DNA from: Symsagittifera roscoffensis
Taxonomy: Eukaryota; Xenacoelomorpha; Acoela; Convolutidae
DNA: 64,000 nt
Direction of reading: 5' to 3'
Assembly: GCF_963678635.1 (NCBI RefSeq)
Contig: NC_087064.1
Coordinates: 5,928,411 to 5,992,410 of the forward strand
Part shown: positions 34,082 through 46,000 of the stretch, one piece after another
Numbering within the stretch: the stretch's first letter is position 1
Layout of the letters: the number at the start of each line of letters is the position of its first letter
Position numbers and translations under genes: made by a program
Notes under the pieces: generated by a model
The model's input: only the letters and a program-made list of their open reading frames with translations
The model's database searches: none
What the model was told of the DNA's origin: nothing

Positions 34082-36529
34082 TAGAAAAAGGTTTAGAGGG
34101 CAAATTAGAAAAAAACTCTTTTGTTTTATTACCTTTTAGGGTTTTCATGTTATTACTGCTATAGTAATAACTTAATAATAATCTGTGTGAGTGTGTGATT
34201 GTCTTTCTTGAGCTCTCTGCTGAACCAAATGACTGTTTTTGTACAGGTCTAAAAAAGTAGAGTGAGTGAATTAACAGTTCTCAGTAATTTAGAACGTTTT
34301 TTGGACCAAATTAACTCATAATTACCCCTGCTTTGCCCTGAATGTTAAAAAAAGAAAGCAACCATTTAGTTGGACTGTTTGTTTGGTCTGCATTGAAAAA
34401 GACAATAAAGCGATAAACATGCGGTCTTTTAAAACTCGCCAAAAAACAATAAACAAAGCACACTTGTGAACCAGAGGCGTAATAAAGGTTAAACTTTTAA
34501 AAGCAGAAAACCAACAGAATACTTCTGTACAGTTTCTCTATAAGTGAAATGATGAAAATGTTATCGGATGAAGCAAACCATTTGATGATTAGACAATGAG
34601 CATCTAACGCATCTTGCTTCAGAAAAGACGCGACTAATATTTCATAAAATTGTCCCTACTCGTTAAGTCGAGCGATAAAGATTTTCAGTTGTAATTCGAA
34701 AGTAATCCAATTTTAAAAACAAAACCTTTTTTTTCTATCTTTAACTCTAAGTTAGATCGAAAAAAGCTATAATAAAAGATGAGGAATATAGCACTAATTT
34801 AAGGTTACTGAGAAGAACAAGACACGCTATATGATCATGCCCTTATTTTAAAAAAAACTAGTACGAATGCAGCAGATATCTACTCCCTAAGAAATTAGTT
34901 TTCATTAACAACTCAAACAGTTTTTGCTATAAGAAAACATTAGGAAGAGACTCTATTAACTAGTTTTCCAACCTAAATAACCCAGAGACCCAGCAGTATC
35001 TGCATTTAGAGATGTTTATGTTGCCAGAAACTAGCTATGGCGTATTGTTAACGAAGTTTTGCCTCGCTAATGCTCTGTGACAGTTACTAAATAACACTAA
35101 CTCATAAAATCAGAACTTTTTTGAAGGAATCTTTATCTGCCTATATGATTCAGTAAGATTTAGTCTTTAGGCTTAACTACTTAACTTTTAATTGTTTAAA
35201 TGTTTATATCATCAATTAAGCTTAACTAATCGAAAAACTAGTCAAAATGATTCGCACTGAAGTGCTCATAAAACTGATTAGTAACTCAGTCAAGCGTCTT
35301 AATTCGAGGCGGTAAGTGGTCCGACAATCAGACAAAAAACACCCAAAACTGATTGATGAATTGGTTCAGCTCATCAAACGTATAATGAAATCCTTCATTG
35401 AACTCGCATCTATTTCAATTTCTCCATCATATCCTGGTACAAACCCAGCAGCAAAAACACATTTGCCTGTTTTTTTTTACAGAACAGAGGGTAATTTAAC
35501 AATAAAAAATTTACAACAACGCATACATCAATTCTGGTAACTTTTTTTTCAAAAGAAACCTACACATAACTACATATAAATTTGAACGCCGACATTTCAA
35601 TCTATAACTTTCATCCATTTTTTGTCGAACTCAAGTAACATGAGTCAAATTTATGGTTCAATTTATGTATTTAAGGAAATTTTTAAAAACTAGTGAATAG
35701 AGGTCAAACGTGTTAACACAGGACACCACATACCAGTTTTTTAGATTGTATCAGTTCAGTTTCAGAAATAACCCCAAGTCGAGACTGTTTAAATTACTGT
35801 ATGATAGCGTAAGTAAAAGCAACCATACTTAATAGTTCAAAACGTGATATTTAAAACTATGTGTGAGATCGAGGGTTAATCGTTTCAGAAAAAAGAATAA
35901 GTTCCAGTTAAAACTTTGATGTGACTTCTCGAATCTATTTGCAGTTAGGGTTAAAATATCAAAAAGTTAAGTTACAACAAAAATCAAATTCCAAAAATCT
36001 AAAATCAGGCGTAATCGACAAGTTTCAGCTTATTTTAGGAGAAAATGAATTTTAGCGATACAGCCAAGTTTTGCTGTTATATTCGCTCAATTTTTGAAAT
36101 TTTTTTGTGTTTATTTTTCATAAAATCGATATTTTTTAAGTATTAGTATTTTACAACGAATCCTAAATCTGAGAGTAAATGAGAATGCATGTATCTATTT
36201 ATTTTGCAATCGATCAATTTTAGTTTCAATATCCTGCATTTGTTTCACGTACGCTGTTTTTTATATTTCTGAAATATTTTTCAATTTGATTGGCTGAAGT
36301 TAGTTTTCCATTGTTCGGTCTCTCCATCACAAGGGACGCCACGTAATTGTTTTTTTTTTCTACTTCTCAAAATTTAACAGAAGATGTTGATTTAGCCCAA
36401 AGTGTTAGTTTTATATTATTTTTCAACGAAAACTATTTGATACCAATATAGAAGCAGCAGTATCATTTTGGTCTTTTTCTGATGTATGAGCAGTCATGTT
36501 GTTCTAATTTCCGAAGAGTCTGACGAAAA
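34082..36529. other. No gene recognised
   Basis: AT-rich, moderately complex sequence without identifiable repeats. A 74-codon frame at 35,316-35,540 shows no domain. I see no RNA gene. Confidence 0.5.
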
Positions 36530-37140
36530 ATTTGTGCTCGGGTTGATTTTTTCTCCAGACTAATTTCGATTTTTTAACTAGCTCTTTTGAACAGTTTTTT
36601 TTCAATATCTGAGAGCCAGTGGTGTTCTGAGCTAAACGTTAAAATAGTATTTTACCTGTGATCATTTTCTAAAAAGCTGGAAGTCTAATTTTCGAATTTA
36701 AACGCGCGATATAAATTGTTCCAAAATGAAATGAGGTGATGTGCTTAGAGTTATTGATACGTTACTTGACGCTACGAGCAAAATTTTATGCTTGGCATAG
36801 CGTGGGGTGCAGTAAGTTGTTTCCAAAAAGAAATTGAACAATTTATTTTTTTTGTTAACTTCTTTTTGAAATTTTTATTAATTTTCTCAATTGATGTTTT
36901 CAAAAACTGTTTTAAAGACGTTAAAGGGCAGTCGGAAAAATCAATTTTTTCAATGATACGAACAGTCTTGTTGTTCCGCCTTTCGAAGAAAATGGAATAA
37001 GTATGCTTGGTGTGTTTGTTTCAGTCACTTTTCGGCGATCGAAATAATAGTTTCTGACAACAAAAAAATTATACGCCATTGAAGATATTGACTTCCTGAA
37101 AACAAGTATGAAATTAAATTTTACCACCAATCAATCTATG
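36530..37140 (-). repeat. Foldback-family fragments in right-arm orientation
   Basis: About 36,535-36,720 has TGTGCTCGGGTTGATTTTTT, an ATTTCGATTTTTTAACTAGC block, and an AACGCGCGATATAAA block. A 45-bp motif (GGGCAGTCGGAAAAATC with GATACGAACAGTCTTG) at about 36,926-36,975 leads directly into the start of another right-arm unit (TTCCGCCTTTCGAAGAAAAT). The direct adjacency shows that units are arranged head to tail. Confidence 0.65.
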
Positions 37141-38858
37141 CGAAATTCTGGGAGTTTCAAAACGGTCATTAGGCCATGAATGCGCTAATTTACGCGCGTT
37201 TTGTAGATTTTTTTTCATAATACTTAAAGTTTAACGCGAAATAGTTTTGCGTAGCGAATTATCCTGCGCAACAAAAGTTTTTTTTCTTTTTTTTTCTTCA
37301 TTCAATTTTTTCTTGTTATCACTGCTGATATACTGCTGACATCGAGCAGTCTGGTTTTAGTTTGTCGGCTTTTTTTCACTTTTGGCCTAATTAGAATCGT
37401 TACAACAAAGTAATAAGCTTTCAACTTTGCAAATAACATTGAGTCAGTTTGGTAAAGTTAAATGTGTCGGCTATTCGATCATTTTCAATTAGTTCAAATA
37501 AGCGCGACATATGGCAAAACCATGGCTATGCTTTCAATATAAAATGGCCTCAATTTTGAAGTGTGGTATTTATCGCTTCTTTTTTGCACCAATGTTGCGA
37601 AAAAAAAGAACCAACGTACTGCAATCTTCCATTTTCATGATCAAGTTTTTATCTCTCATAAATAAGCAAAGTTGAGATAGACCAACATTTAATTTAGATG
37701 GAAATGTGTAAGAACTTTTAGCACTGCGCGCAAAGGAACATTTAATGCTGATTGCTCAAACCTTCTAATGTAGACCCAAAATTTCCCCTAAAACACATTT
37801 TATATTTGAGGCGATAAGCGGATAAGCGGTGCTTGTTGATATACATCATTTTTTCAAGCCTTTTTCAAAAAAACTTATCAAACTGTCATGACAAAGATGC
37901 AAGGAAGACTATGGTTATTTTTGCAAATAGTTACATTTCTAAAATATGAAATTGGTAGTAAAACGCTTTATTATAGACTAAAAATTCAATAAGCTAAGCT
38001 TTCCAAAAATTGAAAAAATACAAAAACTTTTTAATTTTAAGTTTCTTTCATAATTTTAGCACTGGACTTGGATGGCAATGCCTGAAATTAAATGTTGTAA
38101 TCTAACAATTCAGTTTTTTCTCTTTAAAAAAACAGAAGGATTCATAATAAGGTCTTCTGATTTTATGAGCTTGTTGACCTTATCAGTTTTGTCTAAGATC
38201 ATGTAAATAACTTCCGTGCGAATTTTGATTGGGATTAAAATCAAGGTCGTGATTTGAACAAAGGTTAAGGATTAAAAATTAAGCAACTCTTCGGCTCGTT
38301 AAAAAGCCATATTTGTTTATTGGTTTAGAACTTCCTCTGCCTCAGAGCTGATGCGGCTTATCTCATTTTCTGACAACAATTTGCACGCCACTCAACGTCG
38401 ACATATCTATTTATAAAGCTTAATTAGACTTAACTAACCATCTAAAGCAGAGAACTATCAGCTTACTTCGGCTATAATCTTCAGCTAATTTTGGCGCCAT
38501 CAAACTTTAATCGTCGGCAAATTTTAATTACTGTTTCTGATAATTACAATTTGCTGACCATTAAAACTTGCTTAAGATTACTAATACTGAGAGTTTAATC
38601 TGATTATGAAAACGGACACGATTCCTGTTGGCGTTATTTTTTCGATGCGTCCACTCCATCAAATTTACTTTTATTTAGGTATAAAAAAATTGAAAAAATG
38701 AGGATCGTCTGCCAAAAATGGGTGTCTTGAATTAAAACACAAATGGGACCCTTTGAAAAAAATTGGCAACCAGAATTGAAGGTGTCCCCCCCTCTCTACG
38801 CTACTTATCTTTCGAATGAAACAATTTTTTGTTTTTTTCTTCTATTTTTTTGTTTCTA
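37141..38858. other. No gene recognised
   Basis: AT-rich. About 38,690-38,810 has GGGACCCTTTGAAAAAAA and a C-run reminiscent of the hAT MITE interior, too decayed to call. Confidence 0.45.
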
Positions 38859-38940
38859 GGCTGAAGGGGGGCTTTAATCGGAAAAAGCCAGCGTATCTTT
38901 AAGATGAAAACACTTTTTTGCTACATGTTTTTCGTTACTA

Positions 38941-39383
38941 GGCTGGGTGGGCCTTTAATCGGAACTTTCGATTATCTTGACCGAGATACGGTATTTCCAG
39001 AGTTTGTCTACGACTTAAAACCCTGTCCAGACTATGGATTTTCGGTTTCGGAATTAACATCTCCGCGACCGACAAAGTCAAAAAATTAGTCACGGAACTC
39101 TTCCCGCGCAGTAAGTTAAATGTATACGTGTTTCGTTATCGCCGCCCAAAGACCGGGTCAATTTTTGCTAACGAACGGGTCCAAGTTGTGGTTTTACGTC
39201 AAGGCTATCATGACCAAGGAGATCCGACCAAGCTTTTGTGTTTGCCGATCAAGGAGATCCATTTTGATTGGAGCGAATCAACAAAAACTGCCCTCTGAAA
39301 CAGTGACCTTTGAAACATTATCGGCGATCGACACGACAGAAAATTTAACCGCGCCGGAGCAAAAATATCCTCGAATAATTTAA
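38941..39383 (+). pseudogene. Coding-like, frame-disrupted stretch of unknown product
   Basis: The stretch is less AT-rich than its surroundings and follows a pyrimidine-rich TTTTTCGTTACTAG acceptor-like site. One frame runs from 38,904 to a stop at 39,087 (GTFDYLDRDTVFPEFVYDLK). A second, offset by two, is open for 105 codons from about 38,981 to a TGA at 39,296 and includes KVKKLVTELFPRSKLNVYVF and a VQVVVLRQGYHDQGDP segment. The first frame resumes at 39,120-39,383 (VTFETLSAIDTTENLTAPEQ). A GTAAGT donor-like site lies at 39,111. Either a gene decayed by two indels, or two exons in different frames. A ~78-bp direct repeat (GCTTTAATCGGAA and CCTTTAATCGGAA) straddles the start. I recognise no family. 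Confidence 0.35.
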
Positions 39384-40344
39384 AGCAAAGATTTTGGAAA
39401 CATCGATTGGTGGAAAATCAATTTCTTGTTAGTGGTGGGTTGCAACAGATTTTTTGCAACAGATTCTAAATATTATGTAAGTGTATGCAATTTAATTTTG
39501 AATGCTTTGACTCACGTAATTTTTAAATAATCGAGGTTTATAATTGAATGCTTTCAAAGATGGCCAGTGATCGTGTTTATGTTGCTTTACATCAATTTTC
39601 TTGCCTTCGGAAACTTCTTCTGCAAAAATTTAAGACAAGAAAAATTTCAAGCACCAAAACAAACATCAAAGCAACAGCGTTAACCTTGGTATTTAACTGG
39701 CGGAAAACAGTCAAATTGAAGTTCATTTATGGCTAATTCGGTTGTGTCTGATAACAATTTCTCATCATCATTTTCTAAAGAAGTCTTAATTAAGTTTCAG
39801 AAGAGCTTAAAAATTTTTTCAAGACTACATTTTTTTTGGCTTTTTTATTCAAAAAATTCCTATCTTTTCGACTTTTTGGAGCAAGATTGGTGATTAAATA
39901 TGCATAAACAATCACTAGATTGGTCTTTTGAAATTTTTGCTCAATGGAAAAACCCTTGCCAACGATTGCACAGAGAAGAAATTTTAGGTACTTCCAAAAA
40001 CTTCCAAAATTTTTGGAAAATCTTAGAAAAATCTTAGAAAAACTTTTGTCAATGATTGCACAGAGAAGCAATTTGAAATACTAGCAAAATTTTTCCAAGA
40101 AATTCGCTGTTTTTTTTAAACCAGACATATTTTTTAAAATGTCGCTCTTACATATTCACTAAAGATATAAACTGGAAACCAACCTTATTGATCTTAAGTA
40201 AAACTCGACGCAATTTTTTTGAAAGTGCTAAATGAGCCTAGATGCTCAATGACATGTGATCTGAATGAAATTAGGCTGAGATAATATTCAATTTCGTTGA
40301 GGTTTTCACTCTCTCCACCGACAAAACAATTGCAAAGAAGTTTT
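39384..40344. other. No gene recognised
   Basis: AT-rich. AATGATTGCACAGAGAAG-like blocks near 39,960 and 40,050 form a short direct repeat of about 86 bp spacing. No convincing coding frame is present. Confidence 0.45.
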
Positions 40345-40650
40345 CAGTAATTGTTCCGACTTTCGAAGAAAGTGTCGGAATATATGTGATCGCGGTGTTT
40401 TTTTTTCTCCTGACAAATTTCAATTTTTCAACTAGCAAGTTTTGAAGAAATTTTGTGATATCATTCAAAAAGTACTGTTGTCTTAAGCTCAAATTAAAAA
40501 AAATTTTCATCTGTTATCATTTTTGGCAAAATAATGGGGGTTTAAAGATGGCCATTTTGGCCAATTTTGGACAATTAACGAGCGATATATTGCAAACTAT
40601 AAATGCGCAAGCGGAGATTCGATCCATATAAGAAATAGTATCAAATTAGT
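40345..40650 (-). repeat. Foldback-family half-unit, right-arm orientation
   Basis: It runs from TTGTTCCGACTTTCGAAG through GACAAATTTCAATTTTTCAAC, an ATAATGGGGGTTTAAAGATG block and AATTAACGAGCGATATATTG to GCGGAGATTCGATCC. It is collinear with the right arm of 33,727-34,081. Confidence 0.75.
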
Positions 40651-41091
40651 TTGAGTCATGCTCTTTGGTCTATATGCGAATTATGCGAATTATATCTTTT
40701 GTTCCGACTTTAGAAGAAAAAACATTACTGCTGGGTGTGATTTTTGTAAGACCAATTCTCGAAAATCTTTCCATTGGGGTATTGATCCGTTGATCTTCGC
40801 GGTTCTGGTAGTAGTGCGCTCACCGCTAGACTTTCTTGACTCAAAGCTTCCTGTGGAACGCTCACTAATAGTCTAACGTGACTAAAAGAGCGGTGAGATA
40901 CTTTGATTTTGAAAGTTTAACGCGCATTATTAATCCGAGGCGAATTATCCCGCACCAAGAAATTGGTCCAAATTCAATTGAGACAAGCTAGTTGGTCTTT
41001 TAATTCCACACACGATTCTTTATATTCAGCTTAAAATTTATTGTTGTCAAAATTTAATTAATCAAAAATTATTCGAGACCAGTTCATGGAC
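40651..41091. other. No gene; repeat fragment
   Basis: Another TTGTTCCGACTTTAGAAG start at about 40,698 and CGAATTATCCCGCAC at about 40,941 indicate further eroded family fragments. No coding sequence was recognised. Confidence 0.4.
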
Positions 41092-41412
41092 AGTCAGAAC
41101 ATTCAGGGATTTTCCTGATACGTAGCGTGTGGGAGCTGATTTATAAAAAACCATCAAAAACGAATTTTAAAATTTTTTATTTTTTTTTGTGGAAATTTCA
41201 TCAATCATGATTTTATTTTCAATTACATAGCGCGTGTGGGGTGCTGGTTTATAAAAAAACATCAAAAACGACTTTGAAAATTTTGTAATTTTTTTTGTGG
41301 AAATTTCATCAATCATGATTTTATTTTAAATAACTCCTAACAAATTAAAGCACAGACGGAACATTCAGAGCTTCGCAGTCTTGTCATATTCAGGGCTTCG
41401 CAGTCTTGTCAT
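41092..41412. repeat. Tandem duplication of ~110 bp plus dispersed motif copies
   Basis: Two units (about 41,120-41,228 and 41,229-41,338) share GTGTGGG with GCTG, TTTATAAAAAA, CATCAAAAACGA and GTGGAAATTTCATCAATCAT. Motif fragments flank both sides (GGACAGTCAGAACATTCAGG at 41,092 and CGGAACATTCAGAGCTTCG at 41,355). CTTCGCAGTCTTGTCATATT is itself duplicated at about 41,372-41,412. Confidence 0.8.
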
Positions 41413-42783
41413 ATTTGTCAATGGTTGAGCACAATCAAAAATAATAGTCACAAAAATTGATTTTTCTAGAAGCAGTTAGTACAGAAAGAAAGAGTGTACA
41501 ACAATTCCAGATAAATGTTTTCAATTGCATCCTTGAAAAAATTTCAAAAAGGCCAAGTTTGCTTATAGAGTGGATTCGATTCTGAGGAAACAATTTCTTT
41601 TCACTAATAACAGGAAGAAAAAAATTTAAAACGTTCTAATTTATTTAAATCTTTTTATTTAAAGTATGATTATATAGCATTAAATTACCAAAAAAGCCTT
41701 AATAGTTCTTGATTGCCACAAATATGAAAATTGCTTAGCGTATATACGTCATTGTTAACGTTAAACACCCAAAATTGCAGAAGTTTCCCTAATATTTACC
41801 AACCATCGTCAAAAAAGAGCCGCAGGTAAACTTTATCCGACTAACGGTCGTTTTCTTTATTTGGGTGGTTCTTATAAGCCGACTTTTTGTCTTTTTCTTG
41901 GATTACTATTCAAATTGATTTTTGTAAACTTGTCTTCAGTTGTATGGTTGTTAATGTCTTTTGAAAAGGTATTTCGCCGTATGGACTTCACCTGTTTCGT
42001 TCAGATGTCAATCTTCGTTTTTTCTTGTAGTTTCAATAATGCTCACCAGACATATATAAAGATGTTTCCCAAACTTTATGGGATGCTTCCCAAGTCAAAT
42101 CAGGGACCGAAAAACTGACAAACAATAAACAAGGCTATTAGAAGTAATGAAGCGTCAAAATTTGAAATGTCGAAAGCAGCTCAACTGAAAAATTAAACAG
42201 TAAAAATTGTCTTCATCGCTACAGAAATTGAAAGGACACTTGCTTTTGAAAAGATTGGTTGATAGCCGATACTTACGATATTTATATTCAAAAAAAAACA
42301 AAGCACAGCATTTTCATGGTCAAAGGCAACCATACCTCAAATGCCAATTTTGACATGACTTAATTGTTGGGCCATAAAGGGGAAGAATTTAACTGACCCT
42401 GGGTGAAAGGAAAACTTTAATCGCAATCAAAAAACGAGCACTGAACAAGTTGGACCTTAAAGCTACAACTTTTCAACTGAAAATGTTGATCTTCAGCCGT
42501 TTAATCGATCACTCGTGTTTTAAGCATGTTTTGGTTTGATTTCACATAAATTAGTATTTTAGCACAGGTAAAAAACATGAGATGACATCAAATCGCGTAT
42601 CATTTAGTTAGCAACTTTTTTCTCTTTGGTGATAAATTGATATTTTCGTCTGCTTTCTTCTGCCACTATATTTTTTTCGTATTTAGGCTTTCGGAAATTC
42701 AGGAAAATTGTGTTTTTGGTAACTGCTTCCACAAATAAAAAAGCTTCCACAAATAAAAAATGTAAAAAATATTTTTCAAGGCG
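41413..42783. other. No gene; left flank of element 1
   Basis: AT-rich. An 85-codon frame at 41,861-42,118 has a hydrophobic start (FCLFLGLLFKLIFVNLSSVV) but no supporting context. AGCTTCCACAAATAAAAAA is duplicated at about 42,725-42,760. The last four bases before the retrotransposon, AGGC (42,779-42,782), recur after it. Confidence 0.45.
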
Positions 42784-42830
42784 TGTCATACCGCTACTGC
42801 AGTAGCAGTATTTATTATACGTATGTACAG
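42784..42830 (+). promoter_or_regulatory. Possible core promoter region of the LTR
   Basis: A CTACTGCAGTAG palindrome (about 42,793-42,804) is followed by TATTTATTATAC (about 42,810-42,821). LTRs carry the retrotransposon promoter as a rule, but no start site is demonstrated here. Confidence 0.3.
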
Positions 42831-43042
42831 CCAACCTCTGGTGTTAAATCATTATTTTATGGTACGCTCAAGGTCATACATAAGTGATGACACTGAGACC
42901 AAGTGAGAGATCAGAGTACTTAACAATGATCTATCTCTCAGTACATAAGAAAACAAAGAAAAGAGAAAATCCAAATTCAATATTCAGAATACAGTATTGA
43001 ATTCCAACTTGTTTTCAATTTGAAATCGCAACGCATATCACA
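42784..43042 (+). repeat. Element 1 5' LTR, 259 bp
   Basis: It begins TGTCATACCGC and ends CGCATATCACA, with the terminal 7-mers forming an imperfect inverted repeat. It differs from the 3' LTR at only two neighbouring bases (GAAATCG against GATTTCG near the 3' end). It contains the palindrome CTACTGCAGTAG near the start and a TATTTATTATAC stretch that could act as a TATA element. The promoter, R and U5 boundaries cannot be fixed from sequence. Its final A is also the A of the gag ATG. Confidence 0.95.
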
Positions 43043-46000
43043 TGGCGCAGCCAGCAGGATTCGCAGCTCAAGACAACAGAACGGATATGGGAATCCCGGT
43101 ATTTTGGGCATCAGCGAATCTAGACCCTCCGTGGCAATTTAAAATCTGGTTCGAACAATTTCTCATGGCGGTTACGGTCAAAGAAAATGTGAACCCAGAG
43201 ATTATTTTGGAAGAACCAAAAGACATATTAGAGGAACCACCACCACGCCCGGAAACTCCCAGGGATGTGGAGAACGAAGATGCGAGGAACGCCAGAATTC
43301 TTAGAGATAAACTAGCTAGAGACAGAGTAGCATTGGAGAACGAAGAGAAAAGAACAAGAGGCCCACGAGTCGGACACAATGTCTTCTACAACGAAGTACA
43401 AAAGAAACTGGTGTCACGACTATTTCTATCTTTGGGCACTGAGGGAAAGAAAAGATTCCTACAAAAGAATCCGCACGCAGAAATATCGAAAATGACGTTC
43501 AGAGAAGTAACAGAGTTGGCAGAAGTCTCGTTTCAAAAAGTGAAATGTGTAACATACGAGAGATACAAGTTATTTACGAGAATGCAAGAACCTGGAGAAT
43601 CTCTGGAATCATTCCACGCAGCGTTAACTGCTCAAGCAGCCCGATCAGAACTAGGGACATTGGAAAATGAAATAGTGCGAGACTTGTTCATCTCGAAGAT
43701 GAAGAACATGACATTACAGGACACGTTGACATTCGAAACCCTGGATCCAGAGGAAGTTCTAAAAAGGGCTATAAAATTCGAACATAGAAAGTTAACCACA
43801 ATGGCATTTCAAAAGACTAATGCTGCTGCTGCAGGAGGATCAAGTAGCAATTACACATCGGGTGTAAGAATAAAACAGGAACCTGTAATGGCAGTTCGAA
43901 ATTTGGGGGGGAAAACCAAAACTCCAAATAGAAGAGAAAATAATAACAGACAGAATAATAACAAAAATCAAAACACGAAAACAAAACCATGTAATAGATG
44001 CGGAAGGACGTTTGAACAAGGACACCTAAAAAATTGTCCAGCGATAGGAAAGGACTGTAAAAACTGTGGTAAACCAAATCATTTCGCTAAAATGTGCAGA
44101 TCACAACAAGTAAGCGAAATTGCGGAAGATTCGGAAGAATCGATAGTGGAATGCGACCAGATCAGTGAAGGTGTTGGGTCTTGTAGTGAATTTGAAGTCA
44201 TGTTGATACAAACTCAACAACCGGAAAATGAACGAGTTTCAAAATATGTGAAAGATCGAATAAATGAGATGAGAAAAGAAACAAACGGAAAAGTGGTTAG
44301 AGTTCAGAAAATAGATTCTATTCGAGATCCAACATTGAACCGCGTAAAGTCACTAAAGGCTATGGTACGAATAGATAACCAAATTATTCAGCTAACAGTG
44401 GATACGGGTAGTCCTGTTTCATTTCTTAACTGGGCAACGACGAAAGAAATCATGGAAAAATCAAACAAAGTGAGATTCATACCGGCTGACAAATTGAACT
44501 TACAAACAAAATTTGTGGACTACAACAAACAACCGATCAGTATCCTGGGAGCCCTAAAAACCAATCTGAGGTCAGCGGGCTGGGAAGTTAAGGGCGCAAC
44601 CTTTCTGGTATCAGAGCGAAAAACTAGATGCATCATGGGATTAGACTTGCAAGGACAAGTGGGAATAGTGACTACACAAAGAACAGCGCCAAAAGAACTC
44701 ACCAGGTTTGACGTGCTCATGTGCGAGCAGTCGGAAGGTTGGAAAGAAATATTTTTAAATAAATTTAAGAACTTATTCGAAAGGCAAGGCATTTCTAAAA
44801 ACCACATCGTCAGTTCAAAATTCAAATACCCACTATGTCCGATACAAGAAAAAGGGAGAAGAATCCCAATTCATATACAAGATAAAGTCGAAAAAGAAAT
44901 CGAGAAGTTATTGACAGAAGGTCATATAACAAAACTTGATAAGTGTACAAGTGATTGCTTTATCGCCCCGATTGTGATAACAGTAAAGAAGGACGACTCA
45001 ATAAAATTGGCAATGGACGCGAAACCAATCAATAGACAATTGTTCAAAAACAAATACCAAATGCCAAATGTAGATAAACTTATTGATGGGGTAAGCCAGA
45101 TTGTAACTGAAAACAAAAAGGGTACGCTATATTTTTCGGTGTTAGATTTGAAATATGCGTACAGTCAACTAAAATTAGCTGCGGATACAGCTAGGCAATG
45201 TAATTTTAACATTGTGGGCGGAAAAGCAACCGGAACTTACAGATTCTTGACAGGATTCTACGGACTAGCAGATATGCCAGCTGAATTTCAAAAGGCTATG
45301 GATAGAACCATCAATCACGCTAAAAACACGTTCTGTTTTCTGGATGACATACTTATTGTGTCAAAGGGAAGTGAAATCGAACATGCCAACCTAGTAGAAG
45401 CAGTATTAAAGAAATTGGATGCGGAAAACTTGGCACTGAAACTATCAAAATGTGAATTTTTCAAACAAGAAGTGAATTGGTTGGGTCATCATCTCTCAGA
45501 AGAAGGGGTTAGACCGAAGATCACTAAAACGGAAGCGGTAGTAAACTTGAACCCGCCCAAATCCCTAAAACAACTAAGGTCATTTCTAGGAAGTATAAAT
45601 CATTTAGCTAAATTTATACCTAACGTAGCAAGTCTGACAGAAAAATTAAGACCACTTCTTAAAGAAGAAAATCAAAAGAAAAAGTTAAAAAACATGAAAC
45701 TACCGGTGAAAAAATTCGAGTGGGGGGATGTTCACACAGAAGCATTTGATGCTATAAAAGGAGCTGTGGCGAATATTACGAAAGTGCATTATTACGATGC
45801 AAATCGTGAAACACGAGTTAAATGCGATGCTAGCCATGATGGACTAGGGTCCACTTTAGAACAACAAAATGATGAAGGGTTGTGGGTCCCAATTTCGTTC
45901 GCATCCCGATACCTAAACGCTCAAGAAAAAAAATATTCAACAAATGAGTTGGAATTATTGGCAGTTGTTTGGGCAGTAGATAGATATAAACACTACCTTC

